DNA of 64,000 nt, taken from positions 124,001 to 188,000 of the forward strand of contig NZ_CP107903.1 in assembly GCF_036013955.1 (NCBI RefSeq), read 5' to 3'. Origin of the DNA: Streptomyces sp. NBC_00459. Its GTDB lineage: Bacteria; Actinomycetota; Actinomycetes; Streptomycetales; Streptomycetaceae. The notes under the pieces were generated by a model, which had not been told where the DNA came from, did not search any database, and saw only the letters and a program-made list of their open reading frames with translations. Numbering within the stretch: the first letter of the stretch is position 1; the number at the start of each line of letters is the position of its first letter. The position numbers and the translations under genes are program-made. Of the stretch, positions 8,970-17,870 are shown in pieces.

Positions 8970-9629
8970 CTACCGCTCTCGCACCTTGCCGGACTCCCAC
9001 GCCCAGGCGGCGATCTCGACCCGGTTGCGGGCATCGATCTTCTGCTGGATGTTCGCCAGGTGCGTCTTGACGGTGGACAGCGAAACCACAAGTTGATCGC
9101 AGATCTCTTGATTGGTGCGGCCCACCGCGACGAGGCGGGCCACATCCAGCTCTCGTTCGGTCAACGGGGAGGGAGAATCAGGGTCGGGCCGCGTGGCGGA
9201 CAGTTCCTTCAGCAGTCGAACGGTGACGGCGGGAGAGACCAGCGCGTCTCCGCGGGCGGCAGCCCGCACCGCTTCCACCAGCAAACTGGGCGGGGCGTCC
9301 TTGAGCAGAAAGCCGCAGGCGCCGTTGCGCAGCGCGGTGTGCACGTAGTCGTCCTGGTCGAACGTGGTGATGACGACAACCCGCATCGGATTGGGAACTC
9401 CCGGGCCTGCCAGCGCCCGCGTCACGTCCAGGCCGTCCAGTTTCGGCATCTTGATGTCGACCAGGCACACATCCGGCCGCAGCCGACGGGCGAGTTCCAC
9501 ACAGGCCGCGCCGTCGCCCGCCTCCCCTACCACCTCGATGCCGGGCTGGGCGGTGAGGATGAGCCGGAAGCCCATGCGGACCAGCTCCTGGTCGTCCGCG
9601 ATCAGCACGCGGATCACCGTGTCGTTCAC
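8970..9629 (-). CDS. NarL/LuxR-family response regulator (second system)
   Basis: A 219-residue regulator with receiver (IRVLIADDQELVRMGF, phospho-Asp in VCLVDIKMPKLDG) and LuxR-type helix-turn-helix (LTERELDVARLVAVG, then LSTVKTHLANIQQKI). It starts at GTG 9629, overlapping the stop of its kinase gene by 4 bases (GTGA), so the two are translated together. It is convergent with the first two-component system; its 3' end is 117 bp from that regulator's stop. The ABC transporter genes that diverge from its kinase are the likely targets. Confidence 0.9.
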   Translation of the reverse strand: MNDTVIRVLIADDQELVRMGFRLILTAQPGIEVVGEAGDGAACVELARRLRPDVCLVDIKMPKLDGLDVTRALAGPGVPNPMRVVVITTFDQDDYVHTALRNGACGFLLKDAPPSLLVEAVRAAARGDALVSPAVTVRLLKELSATRPDPDSPSPLTERELDVARLVAVGRTNQEICDQLVVSLSTVKTHLANIQQKIDARNRVEIAAWAWESGKVRER

Positions 9630-10822
9630 GCCGGTGATCCTGCCACAGCCGCCAGCACCGGAAGGGCAGCGACCACCCGCCAGCCCCCGTCATCGGTGAG
9701 GGCGGCGGTCAGCGTGCCTTCCACCGCCTCGACGCGTTCTCGCAGACCGACAAGACCGAAGCCGCCACGCCCACCGACCGGGGCGGGGTGGCGTGCGGCC
9801 GGTGCGGTGTTGAGCACCTCGACCCGCAGCCGATGCCGGTCCGCGTCGACTCGTACGGCCACTGCGGCGCCGGGCGCGTGTCGGCGTACGTTGGTCAACG
9901 CCTCCTGCACGACGCGGTGCACGGAGGTCTCCACCTCGGGGGCGAGGCGCGCCTCTCGGGCTGCCGCAGCCACGTGCAGTTGAGCTTCCGCCTCGTCCGC
10001 GGAGAACGCGGAGACCAGCCGGGCGAGCTCCGCCCACACCTCACCGGGCCGGATACCCGCGTGGGCGTCTTCGCGCAGGACTCGCACCAGACGGCGCATC
10101 GAGTCCAATGCTTCCGATCCGGACCGGGTGATGTTCTCCAACAGCGGTGTGATCTGCTCCGGCGCGGTGTGCTGCAGGGTCAGCGCGGCATTGGCCTGCA
10201 CGATGATGCCGGTCACGTGATGGGCGACGAAGTCGTGCAGGTCGTGAGCGAGTTCCAGGCGCTGGCGCTGGCGTACGGCTGCGATGTCGCGAGCCCGCTG
10301 CCTTTCCAGCAGCCGGGTGCGTAGGCCCCAGGCCACCGCGGTGCCTGCGGCGAGCGTCATCAGCAGGGACAAGGTCACGGCGGTATCGCTTCTGTTCACG
10401 TAGTCCGGGTCGAACAGGCGCAGCGGAATCGCGATGGCCGCGACAGTCAGTACGGTTGCGACGACCGCCGTGGTTCTCGGACCCGGCACCGCCCCCACCG
10501 CCCGGGACAACAGCACCAGCAGAACGATGCTCTCCAGCACCCCCCAGGTTCCGAAGTCGAGCGGGCTTGTGAACACGGCGCTCCCGACCGTGAGGAGCAG
10601 TGAACCACCGGCCACGAGCACAGCACGTACCTGCACGCTTGGCCGGTGGCGAGGCCACAACAGGGCCAAGCAGGCCAACGGGCCGGACACGACCGGCAAC
10701 TCGCTCGTCCAGGAGTAGTCGGGCGGCTTGCCGGCAAACACGTCCACCAGGCCTGCCAGGCCGAGGATGATCCAGCCGGCAACGATCAGCACCCGGCGGA
10801 CCAGCGGATTTTCGAAGTTCAC
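9626..10822 (-). CDS. Sensor histidine kinase, NarL class (second system)
   Basis: A 398-residue membrane kinase. It begins at GTG 10822 (NFENPLVRRVLIVAG) after GCGGGG; the frame remains open for 900 bases upstream through the divergent ABC gene, which is a shadow. Hydrophobic segments fill residues 10-150. The HisKA_3 box is RLELAHDLHDFVAHHVTG with the phospho-His; the ATPase domain has EALTNVRRHAPG and GGFGLVGLRERVEAVEG. It faces away from the ABC ATPase gene at 10985 across 162 bp, an arrangement typical of envelope-stress or antibiotic-responsive systems that control an adjacent exporter. Confidence 0.88.
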   Translation of the reverse strand: MNFENPLVRRVLIVAGWIILGLAGLVDVFAGKPPDYSWTSELPVVSGPLACLALLWPRHRPSVQVRAVLVAGGSLLLTVGSAVFTSPLDFGTWGVLESIVLLVLLSRAVGAVPGPRTTAVVATVLTVAAIAIPLRLFDPDYVNRSDTAVTLSLLMTLAAGTAVAWGLRTRLLERQRARDIAAVRQRQRLELAHDLHDFVAHHVTGIIVQANAALTLQHTAPEQITPLLENITRSGSEALDSMRRLVRVLREDAHAGIRPGEVWAELARLVSAFSADEAEAQLHVAAAAREARLAPEVETSVHRVVQEALTNVRRHAPGAAVAVRVDADRHRLRVEVLNTAPAARHPAPVGGRGGFGLVGLRERVEAVEGTLTAALTDDGGWRVVAALPVLAAVAGSPA

Positions 10823-10860
10823 GCCCCGCAGGATACGGAAGGGGTGCTTTCGGACGCGCT

Positions 10861-10909
10861 CGGCCGAATGGCTGATGTCCGGCCACAACAACCGGCCGTT
10901 CGGCCGAAC
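10861..10909. promoter_or_regulatory. Inverted repeats in kinase/ABC divergent promoter region
   Basis: GTTCGGCCGAAC at 10898-10909 is a perfect 12-base palindrome, and CGGCCGAATGG at 10861-10871 is an imperfect complement of its left flank. They lie between the second kinase (starts 10822) and the ABC ATPase (starts 10985), where a response-regulator dimer could bind. The GC-rich content makes chance palindromes more likely here. Confidence 0.35.
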
Positions 10910-10984
10910 GCGCCGGGCCTCACGCGCCCCGATCGTGGACGGCATGCACCTGATGACCACCGTCCTCCACGCGGAGTCCCACCG

Positions 10985-11704
10985 ATGAACACATCCACCG
11001 TCCTGACCGGCTCCGGCCTGTTCAAGTCCTACGGCATGACCCGCGCCCTGGCAGGAGTCGACATCGACGTGATGGCCGGCGAGTCGCTGGCCGTCATGGG
11101 TCCCTCCGGTTCCGGCAAGTCCACCCTGCTGCACTGCCTTGCGGGGATCGAACGACCCGACTCCGGTGAGGTCCTGCTGGGCGGCCAACGGATCGACCAG
11201 CTGCGTGAACCGGACCGCAGCGAGCTGCGCCGCACCGCGTTCGGCTTCGTCTTCCAGTCCGGCCAACTGCTGCCGGAACTGCCCGCCGACGAGAACGTGG
11301 CCCTGCCGCTGATGCTCGACGGCACGGCGCGCCGGGCGGCCGTCGAGCAGGCCCGGCAGTGGTTCGGTCCGCTGGGCCTGCAGGGCCTGGAGGAAAGGCG
11401 TCCCGGGCAGTTGTCCGGAGGCCAGGCGCAGCGGGTGGCCATCGCCCGTGCCCTGGTCGGCCGCCCGAAGGTGATCTTCGCGGACGAGCCGACCGGCGCG
11501 CTGGACCAGGCCACCGGAATGGAGGTGATCCGTCTGCTGACGGAGGTCAGTCGCCGCCAGGGCGCCGCCCTGGTCCTGATCACCCACGACACGAACGTGG
11601 CCCGCTGGTGCGACCGCACAGTGCACGTCCGCGACGGACGGCTGGGCGGAGAACGAGCTGCGGCAGAGACCGGGATCGGCGCGAAGCAGGGGGACCCGCG
11701 ATGA
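10985..11704 (+). CDS. ABC transporter ATP-binding protein, MacB/LolD type
   Basis: A 239-residue ATPase that powers the FtsX-type permease encoded next. Walker A is GPSGSGKST (about residues 39-47), the Q-loop is in FVFQSGQLLPELP, the signature is LSGGQAQRVAIARAL, Walker B VIFADEPTGALD and the switch His is in LITHD. The family exports peptides, lipoproteins or antimicrobials, or remodels the envelope. Its stop overlaps the permease ATG by 4 bases, so both are one operon. It diverges from the second two-component system, which is its likely regulator. Confidence 0.92.
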   Translation: MNTSTVLTGSGLFKSYGMTRALAGVDIDVMAGESLAVMGPSGSGKSTLLHCLAGIERPDSGEVLLGGQRIDQLREPDRSELRRTAFGFVFQSGQLLPELPADENVALPLMLDGTARRAAVEQARQWFGPLGLQGLEERRPGQLSGGQAQRVAIARALVGRPKVIFADEPTGALDQATGMEVIRLLTEVSRRQGAALVLITHDTNVARWCDRTVHVRDGRLGGERAAAETGIGAKQGDPR

Positions 11705-13710
11705 GGGCACTGGACCGAACCACCTGGACACTGACGTGGCGGCTCACCCGGGCCGGCGGCCGCACCGGTCTGCTCGCGACCGGGCTCGCGGTAGCGGCGG
11801 CGGTCGTGTCCACCACCTTGTTGCTGCTGTGCGTCGCGATGAATCTGGGTTTTCAGCACCGTTCGGATCGTGCCGATTGGCGAAACCCGGTGGAGTCCTC
11901 CCACCCAGCGGCCATCGAGGCGGTCGGGACGACGTTCACCCATGGTGTGCCTGTCACTGTCGTGGACGTCGCGCGGCTACCGGGTAGCACGGCTCCCGTC
12001 CCGCCCGGACTCGACCGCTTCCCCGCCCCCGGCGACCTGTGGGTCTCCCCCGCGCTCGGCGCCCTGCTCGACAGGCTGCCCGCCGACCGCCATCCGGTCC
12101 CCGGTACTCCCACCGGAACGCTGGGCCGAGCGGCACTCGTCCGCCCCGGCGAATTCGTCGCAGTGGTCGGACACCGTTCCACCGATCCGGCGGTCACCGC
12201 CGAGCGCGCGCCCGATCCGCGCCGGGAAGGCGACACTGTCTCCCCCACCCGCATCGCGTCCTTCACCGGTGCGCCGCTGACGGACGGCATGGGCGGGACG
12301 TACGAGTCCCTGGCCCGGGTCGCCACCATCCTCGTCATCGTTCCGCTGCTCGTACTGGCGGCCTCCGCCGCACGGCTGTCGGTCTCGCGCCGCGACCAAC
12401 GCCTCGCCGCGCTGCGTCTGATCGGTGCCACGCCGGGCCGAGTCGCCGGGCTGACGGCTGCCGAGGCGCTGCTGACCGGAACGGCCGGTGCGCTGCTCGG
12501 TGCTGTGGGTTACGCCGTGCTGCTGCCGGCGGCGGCGAGCCTGCCGCTCGCAGGCGGCTCCTGGTACCCGGCCGACCTGTGGATCGGCGCACGATCGCTG
12601 CTCGCGGTGACTGCCGGAGTGATCGCGCTGGTCGTCATCAGCGCGCTCGCGGGACTCCGGCAGGTGGTCGTCGGCCCTCTGGGAGTGGCACGCCGCTCAC
12701 GCAGCCGCAGGGCAAGCGCCGTGCGGGGCCTGGTCTTCGTGTCCGTCATCGCTGGATACGCCTTGATCAGCAAGAAGTACGGCAGCGACGACTCGATGGC
12801 GTTGTACGCGTTCGCCGCGGTCTTTCTGGCGCTGGCCGTGATCGGGCCCTGGGTGGTCCACCTGCTCGGCAGACTCGTCACCGCCCTGGCCAAGCGGCCG
12901 GCGACGCTGCTGGCGGGGCGACGGCTCCTGGACGACCCCAAGGCGGCCTGGCGGATCGTCTCCGGTCTCACCCTGGCCGGTTTCGTCGCCGGATTCTTCG
13001 CCCTGCTCGGCATGGACACCGCCACGCCGTGGGGAGGACGTCCCGACCAGCTCGCCATCGCGGCCCCGGTGCACAAGGCGGCGCAGGTGCGGGCTCAGGC
13101 CGAGCGGCGCTTGCACGCCGCCGGGGTGAGCGCCGTGGTCGGCGTGGACGACGGCTTCGTGGCCACGTCCCCCTACGACAGCCGTCAGGTCACCGCCACC
13201 GTCTCCGGCGGCCCGACCGAACTGGACCGTGCCCGCACCGCGTTGACCGGACTGACGCCTGACCAGTACCCGATCACCACCATCGATGTGAACTGGTCCG
13301 AGACCCAGCTCACCCGTGACTTCACCACCATCACCCGCGTAGTACTCGTGGTGACGTTCACGATCGCCATCACCTCGGCCGGCATCACCGCGGCCGCCGC
13401 CGTCCTGGACCGTCGCCGCACCTACGCCCTGTTGCATCTGGCGGGCACTCCGCTGCGGGTCCTGGACGCCGCCCGCAGCCGGGAGACACTCATCCCGGTC
13501 ACGGTCCTGGCCGGAGGAGCCGTCGCGACAGGGCTGGTGTTCGGGGGATCAACGATGCTGACGGGCGGCAGCTCGTCGTTCGACACACATAGCATGATCG
13601 TTCTCGCCGTGTGCTGTGCCGCAGGGGTCGGCGGAATTCTCGCGGCCGGCGGCCTGAGCCGTCCCCTGCTTCGGGCGGTCACACGGCAGGCGGGAGCACG
13701 GGGAGAGTGA
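11701..13710 (+). CDS. FtsX-family ABC transporter permease
   Basis: A 669-residue membrane protein. An N-terminal membrane segment (residues about 20-45) is followed by an extracytoplasmic region, then a three-helix FtsX/MacB core at about 200-340 (LAALRLIGATPGRVAGL is the coupling segment). A second extracellular region and another FtsX core at about 520-660 follow, with YALLHLAGTPLRVL in the matching place. This duplicated arrangement is common in actinobacterial two-gene exporters. The ATG overlaps the ATPase stop. Substrate unknown; the neighbouring two-component system suggests cell-envelope stress or peptide-antibiotic defence. Confidence 0.88.
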   Translation: MRALDRTTWTLTWRLTRAGGRTGLLATGLAVAAAVVSTTLLLLCVAMNLGFQHRSDRADWRNPVESSHPAAIEAVGTTFTHGVPVTVVDVARLPGSTAPVPPGLDRFPAPGDLWVSPALGALLDRLPADRHPVPGTPTGTLGRAALVRPGEFVAVVGHRSTDPAVTAERAPDPRREGDTVSPTRIASFTGAPLTDGMGGTYESLARVATILVIVPLLVLAASAARLSVSRRDQRLAALRLIGATPGRVAGLTAAEALLTGTAGALLGAVGYAVLLPAAASLPLAGGSWYPADLWIGARSLLAVTAGVIALVVISALAGLRQVVVGPLGVARRSRSRRASAVRGLVFVSVIAGYALISKKYGSDDSMALYAFAAVFLALAVIGPWVVHLLGRLVTALAKRPATLLAGRRLLDDPKAAWRIVSGLTLAGFVAGFFALLGMDTATPWGGRPDQLAIAAPVHKAAQVRAQAERRLHAAGVSAVVGVDDGFVATSPYDSRQVTATVSGGPTELDRARTALTGLTPDQYPITTIDVNWSETQLTRDFTTITRVVLVVTFTIAITSAGITAAAAVLDRRRTYALLHLAGTPLRVLDAARSRETLIPVTVLAGGAVATGLVFGGSTMLTGGSSSFDTHSMIVLAVCCAAGVGGILAAGGLSRPLLRAVTRQAGARGE

Positions 13711-13810
13711 GTAGTACGGGGCTGAGCCCGACGACCTGGCGTCGTCCAACTCGGCACCGGTCCTCGTGCGCACGGTGTCCACCCGCGCACGTTCCGAGAG
13801 ATTCCCCGTG

Positions 13811-13857
13811 AACCATCGGTGGGGCCAGGCGTGTGGTGCCTGGCCCCACCGATGGTT
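13811..13857. terminator. 20-bp perfect hairpin after the ABC operon
   Basis: Arms at 13811-13830 and 13838-13857 are perfectly complementary over 20 bases with a 7-base loop (GTGTGGT). It lies 100 bp after the permease stop and before the convergent protease gene that ends at 14001, so it can stop transcription from both sides. The rest of the gap 13711-14000 shows nothing else. Confidence 0.75.
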
Positions 13858-14000
13858 CTGCTTCAGCGAACGCACGACATCTGTGCTCGTGCGGGACTGC
13901 TCCGCGCGAGGGGCAGCCACGGGGCGACGAGGGAACGTTCTCCGGCTGCCCCGTCGTCGGGGCGGCCCAACCGCGTTCGTCGGCCCGCCGACGACAGGCT

Positions 14001-14552
14001 CTACCGTGCGGCGAGCCCTGACCCCCACCACGGGACCGGGTCGCCGACGTCATTGACGGCAAAGAAGTCCCTGACGCCGGCTCTCTCGGCGGCGTCAGGC
14101 TGCACGTTGAGGCAGTCGGATCCGCCCCAGGCGCCTGACATCACCTTGGAGCACGGGCTGCCCGGGCCCAGGTCGGGAAGCGACAGAATGTGGCCCAACT
14201 CGTGGACGACGATGCGAGACGGCTTGTACAACTGCGCGTCACCGACCTCCAGGTACACCCAACCGCGCCCCGCACCCTTGATGTTGACGTGGGATTGGAC
14301 CCCCCTGGCCGTCTTGTACTCCATGACCCGCAGCGGCGCTGGGGTGTCCTGTTCAACAAATCTGATCGAAGGAACAGATGTGTTCCAGATCGTGATCGCC
14401 TCGCGGGCCGCGTCGGTGTAGGAGCCGGCCAGCAGAAGGTCGATGGGGATGATCTCGGGTGCCGGGTCGGCCGCGTTGACCGGCGCGCTCACTCCCAGCA
14501 GGACACCGGACGTCAGGATCGCCGTCGACAACAGGTTCAGTGCTCGGGCCAT
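14001..14552 (-). CDS. Secreted snapalysin-like zinc metalloprotease (family M7)
   Basis: A 183-residue exported protein. The signal peptide covers about residues 1-27 (cleavage after VNA). HELGHILSLPD (H117, E118, H121, D127) is the extended zinc-binding motif, with Asp as third ligand as in snapalysins, the small neutral proteases of Streptomyces. CSKVMSG downstream matches the family Met-turn region. ATG 14552 has GGAGG 8 bases before it; the open frame further upstream is not coding. The residue normally Gly after the second His is Ser here. In Streptomyces such genes often sit next to a LysR activator; none is present here. Confidence 0.85.
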   Translation of the reverse strand: MARALNLLSTAILTSGVLLGVSAPVNAADPAPEIIPIDLLLAGSYTDAAREAITIWNTSVPSIRFVEQDTPAPLRVMEYKTARGVQSHVNIKGAGRGWVYLEVGDAQLYKPSRIVVHELGHILSLPDLGPGSPCSKVMSGAWGGSDCLNVQPDAAERAGVRDFFAVNDVGDPVPWWGSGLAAR

Positions 14553-14935
14553 TGAGATGCCTCCATTCCATTGCCAACGGAGGCTAGAGATCTTGTGTGT
14601 GGTCCTCAACGCACCTTCCGGCCGCTTCGTTCGACGAATGGCCGGTATCAGTGATCCGCCCCTCAGGTCCGTGGCCGCCGCTCGACAAATGCGCGGAGCT
14701 GATCGCATCTGTCGGTACATCAGGCCGATCAGGCAGATGGTTCGCCCCGCGCGGCGGGAACACCGCAACCCGGTCAGCGTCGCGCAGAGGCCGGCGTGGT
14801 GGCGATCCGTCAGACCATCGCCCGAGCCCCGAATCACCCCTTGTCCGATCGGTCTCCGTTCTTGTGATGTGCGCGTCACAGCGCGCTGCGCCGGCGTCTT
14901 GAACCAGCCCGGTCTCCGGCGTATTTTTGAACGAG

Positions 14936-14965
14936 ATTGCCATTCTCAAACTTGAGAATGGCAAT
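14936..14965. promoter_or_regulatory. 14-bp-arm palindromic operator upstream of the SDR-like gene
   Basis: ATTGCCATTCTCAA (14936-14949) and TTGAGAATGGCAAT (14952-14965) are perfect complements separated by AC. The site is notably AT-richer than its surroundings and lies 75 bp before the GTG at 15041. The GAGAAT half-site recurs upstream of the glycosidase gene at 16102. Together they suggest one regulator for both genes; the look is LacI-, GntR- or Fur-like and cannot be decided from the sequence. Confidence 0.6.
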
Positions 14966-15040
14966 TCGACGATGCCGCGATGGCACTCGAGACGGGTGTC
15001 GGCGCGGCCTGGAACTGCACAGTGAGTGGAGGCGAACAGT

Positions 15041-15799
15041 GTGCGGAAGCTGCAGAACAAGGTGGTCTTCGTGGCAGGTGCCGCCACCGGGCCGGGTGCC
15101 GCCTCGGCGCGGCGGCTGGCACAGGAGGACGCCAGAGCAGTCCTGGGTGACCTGAATGCCGACGGCGCCGAGGAGACCGTCGCCGACATCCGCGCCGGAG
15201 GCGATGACGCGGTCGCGCTCGAGTTCGACACCTCCGACAACGCCTCCGTCGGGCGCCTGGTCCCGACCGCGGTGGGGACGTACGGAGGACTGGACGCCGT
15301 TCATGCCAACGCAGGGGACATGGGAGCGGTACAGAAGGACACCGACGTGACCGACATCGACCTCGCGATCCGGGACCGCACCATCGCGGTCAACCTGCGC
15401 GGCCACATGCCGGTCTCCCGCCATGCCGTGCCCGAACTCATCGCCCGCGGCGACGCGATCGCCTACACCTCGTCCATTGCCTCGTTCACAGGCGATCCCC
15501 AGCGCCCGGCGAACGCCGTGACCGAGGCGGGCATCAACGCGCTCGCACGCCATGTGGCGTCACGCTGGAGCAAGGAGGGCATCCGGGCCAACGCGGTCGC
15601 GCCCGGCCCGATCCTGACACCCGAGATCGAGGAGGGCGCACCGCCGGAGACACTGCGGGCCATGCTCGCCAGAAACCGCGGCACTCGCCACGGTCGCGCC
15701 GAGGATGCGGCCGGGATGGTGACCTGCCTGGTCTCCGACGAGGGAGCACGGATCAACGGACAGGTCCTCACCGTCGACGGCGGCACCGTACTGCGCTGA
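15041..15799 (+). CDS. SDR-fold protein lacking catalytic Tyr and Lys
   Basis: A 252-residue Rossmann-fold protein of the short-chain dehydrogenase family. The nucleotide-binding motif is AGAATGPG near residues 12-19, and NAG is at 90-92. The catalytic Ser is S145 (YTSSIAS). Thirteen residues on, where the active-site Tyr belongs, is N158 (codon AAC), and the Lys four further on is E162 (codon GAG). VAPGPILTPE and the end TVDGGTVLR are family-typical. The start GTG 15041 follows GGAGG. It may be a non-catalytic binding or regulatory protein, or a gene beginning to decay; the frame is intact. A strong palindrome precedes it. Confidence 0.8.
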   Translation: MRKLQNKVVFVAGAATGPGAASARRLAQEDARAVLGDLNADGAEETVADIRAGGDDAVALEFDTSDNASVGRLVPTAVGTYGGLDAVHANAGDMGAVQKDTDVTDIDLAIRDRTIAVNLRGHMPVSRHAVPELIARGDAIAYTSSIASFTGDPQRPANAVTEAGINALARHVASRWSKEGIRANAVAPGPILTPEIEEGAPPETLRAMLARNRGTRHGRAEDAAGMVTCLVSDEGARINGQVLTVDGGTVLR

Positions 15800-15960
15800 C
15801 ACCCACACCATGTACGAGCCCACCGAGCAGTCGGCCACACCTCTCAAAGGGCCAGGCCCGCCCGGACCGATCGAGACGCTCACGGCAACATGCCTGCTCG
15901 TCTCCCACATCGAGACCGCAGTCGTCGCGAGGCTACGGCCAGTTGCATCGCGCCCACCCT

Positions 15961-16006
15961 CGCGAGAATTAGATTCTCCAATATCGCAATGATCATTCTC
16001 TCGCGC
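15961..16006. promoter_or_regulatory. GAGAAT-type inverted repeats upstream of the exported glycosidase
   Basis: GAGAAT (15964-15969) and ATTCTC (15973-15978) flank TAG, and a 10-base palindrome AATGATCATT sits at 15988-15997 followed by CTCTCGCG. An outer CGCGAGA/TCTCGCG pair brackets the whole region. It is AT-rich against its surroundings, lies about 100 bp before ATG 16102, and shares GAGAAT with the palindrome at 14936. Confidence 0.5.
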
Positions 16007-16101
16007 AAGGATCCCAAGCCTGTACCCACCGTAGGCCATCCATCCCCGCACACACCCGCGGCAAGCTGCCGCCATAGCTTCATGGACGCGAGGTTCTTCC
16101 C

Positions 16102-17667
16102 ATGCGCACGAGCACGAGATTCCCCACCCGGCGGAGGTCACTGGCCGGAGCAGCCGCCACGCTGCTGACAGTGACAGCCGTCCAGGCCGTCGGGGCTCAG
16201 GCGGCCGAGCCCTCCGTGACGCTCTCCCCGGCCGTGGTCTCGGTCGACTTCGGCTCCAGCGAGGGCCGGCTCCCGCGCCCGGAGCGCCTGAACAACTTCG
16301 GCAATGTGACCGCGTGGCCCGACCAGCGCGCCGGCGACGCGAAGTTCCTCAACAAGCAGGGCCTGCACGGCGACATCTACCGCATCTGGCTCAGCAGCCC
16401 GAACGCACCGGACAGCATGGATGTGTTCAACGCGTGCGATCTCAGCAGCCGGCGGTGCGACCTTTCCGAGTTGGACGCCTACCTCACCGAGGCGAGTACG
16501 GTGTCCGACTCGGTGCTGATCAACCTCAACCCGACGGACTTCGTCGAGGGTAGGCGCCCGATGAAGGACCTTGAGCCGATGCTCGAACTGATCGTGCGGA
16601 GCGTCAAGGCGAAGTACCCCCGCGTCAAATACGTGGAGGCGTTCAACGAACCGGACTGGCAGTTCTACGGCCTGCAGCGCAGGCAGGGAATCCCACCGGA
16701 CAGAACAACACTGCAGCCGGGTGACCTGTACCGCTTCTACGAGCCCTATTACGAGGCAGTCAGCAAGGTCAACAGGGGCCTCAGACACGCGGATCGGATC
16801 GAGCTCGGCGGGCCGGCGCTGTCCTGGCTGGACCCGAAGTGGATGAAGCCCTTCCTCGACGACTTCGCCGCCGACCGCAACCCGCGCAAGCGTCTGGACT
16901 TCCTCGCCTACCACGCGTACCTCGCCTGGGACAACGACACCTATCAGACCCCGACGATGTACAAGAGCGACCTGAGAGTGGTGGCGTCGCAGCGCACGAC
17001 CCTGCTCGGCTGGCTGAAGGAGCGCCGCATCCACCAGCGCATCCCGAGCTATGTCACCGAGACGGGCATCTACCCAGGGCCGGCCTACGACGACACCGAC
17101 CCGAAGCAGGACTACATCAGGCAGGCGGCCGGCATGGCCACCTACTCCTACTACTTCGCGAACCAGCCGGACACCTACATGTTCAACTGGTGCGTCCGGC
17201 ACCGGGCCGAGGAGCGCAAGGACCAGCTGGTGACCCGCACCCCGAACGGGCCGCTCAACGACACCTTCACGCCCTACGGCAACACAATGCTGATGCAGTC
17301 CCGGATGAAGGACACCAGGGTGTCCGCCTCCGTATCGGGAGCGCTCGAAGGGGACAACGGCGTCTACGCGATGGCGTCGAAGGACCGGACCGGCGCCTCG
17401 CTGATGGTCTGGAACTGGCAGCACGTGGGCGACCGCAGCTACCGGGCCACCATCGACATGGCCCGGATGCCTGCGGAACTCAGGAACCGCCACGTCCGCC
17501 AACTCACCTACCGGATCGACCAGAACACCAGCAACTACTTCTCCGACCCCGCCAAGGCCGGACTCCAACTGGTCAGCAAGCAGATCGTCAGGCCCGGCAG
17601 GGCCCACACCGCCACCATCGATCTCGCGCCCAACGCGATCTACCTGATCGTCCTGGAACGCATCTGA
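16102..17667 (+). CDS. Exported clan GH-A glycoside hydrolase (GH39-like)
   Basis: A 521-residue protein with a twin-arginine-like leader (TRRRSLAGAAATLL, cut near residue 35) that should be exported. A beta/alpha-barrel follows: VEAFNEPDW (residues 178-186) holds the acid/base Glu of the Asn-Glu-Pro motif, and SYVTETGIYPG (E320) the nucleophile. YHAYL at about 270 is also typical of clan GH-A. The C-terminal 150 residues look like a beta-sandwich. Xylosidase or uronidase activity is plausible; GH39 is the nearest fit, but other clan GH-A families are possible. GAGAAT boxes upstream suggest control shared with the SDR-like gene. Confidence 0.65.
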   Translation: MRTSTRFPTRRRSLAGAAATLLTVTAVQAVGAQAAEPSVTLSPAVVSVDFGSSEGRLPRPERLNNFGNVTAWPDQRAGDAKFLNKQGLHGDIYRIWLSSPNAPDSMDVFNACDLSSRRCDLSELDAYLTEASTVSDSVLINLNPTDFVEGRRPMKDLEPMLELIVRSVKAKYPRVKYVEAFNEPDWQFYGLQRRQGIPPDRTTLQPGDLYRFYEPYYEAVSKVNRGLRHADRIELGGPALSWLDPKWMKPFLDDFAADRNPRKRLDFLAYHAYLAWDNDTYQTPTMYKSDLRVVASQRTTLLGWLKERRIHQRIPSYVTETGIYPGPAYDDTDPKQDYIRQAAGMATYSYYFANQPDTYMFNWCVRHRAEERKDQLVTRTPNGPLNDTFTPYGNTMLMQSRMKDTRVSASVSGALEGDNGVYAMASKDRTGASLMVWNWQHVGDRSYRATIDMARMPAELRNRHVRQLTYRIDQNTSNYFSDPAKAGLQLVSKQIVRPGRAHTATIDLAPNAIYLIVLERI

Positions 17668-17754
17668 GTCCGAAAGGCCTCTTTGCCCTGTTGGACGTCC
17701 CGCTTACCGAATGCGAGAAGGGCGGCGACAGTCGGGCCCGGCCATTCCCACAAG

Positions 17755-17787
17755 CGCCGTCGGCAAGGCGTGAACGCGCCGACGGCG
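17755..17787 (+). terminator. Hairpin after the glycosidase gene
   Basis: CGCCGTCGGC (17755-17764) pairs with GCCGACGGCG (17778-17787) across a 13-base loop, 88 bp after the stop at 17667. No T-run follows, as is common in Streptomyces. Confidence 0.5.
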
Positions 17788-17870
17788 ACCGCCCCCGGCC
17801 GGGGGGCCGCTGCGAATCTCGCCTGCACCACCCGGCCGCGCTCAGGGCCTGACTGCGGGCCGCACCCACC

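Noticed and set aside
10823..11731. Extended N-terminal domain of the second sensor kinase
   Set aside because: The open frame runs antisense through the intact ABC ATPase gene; the kinase starts at GTG 10822.
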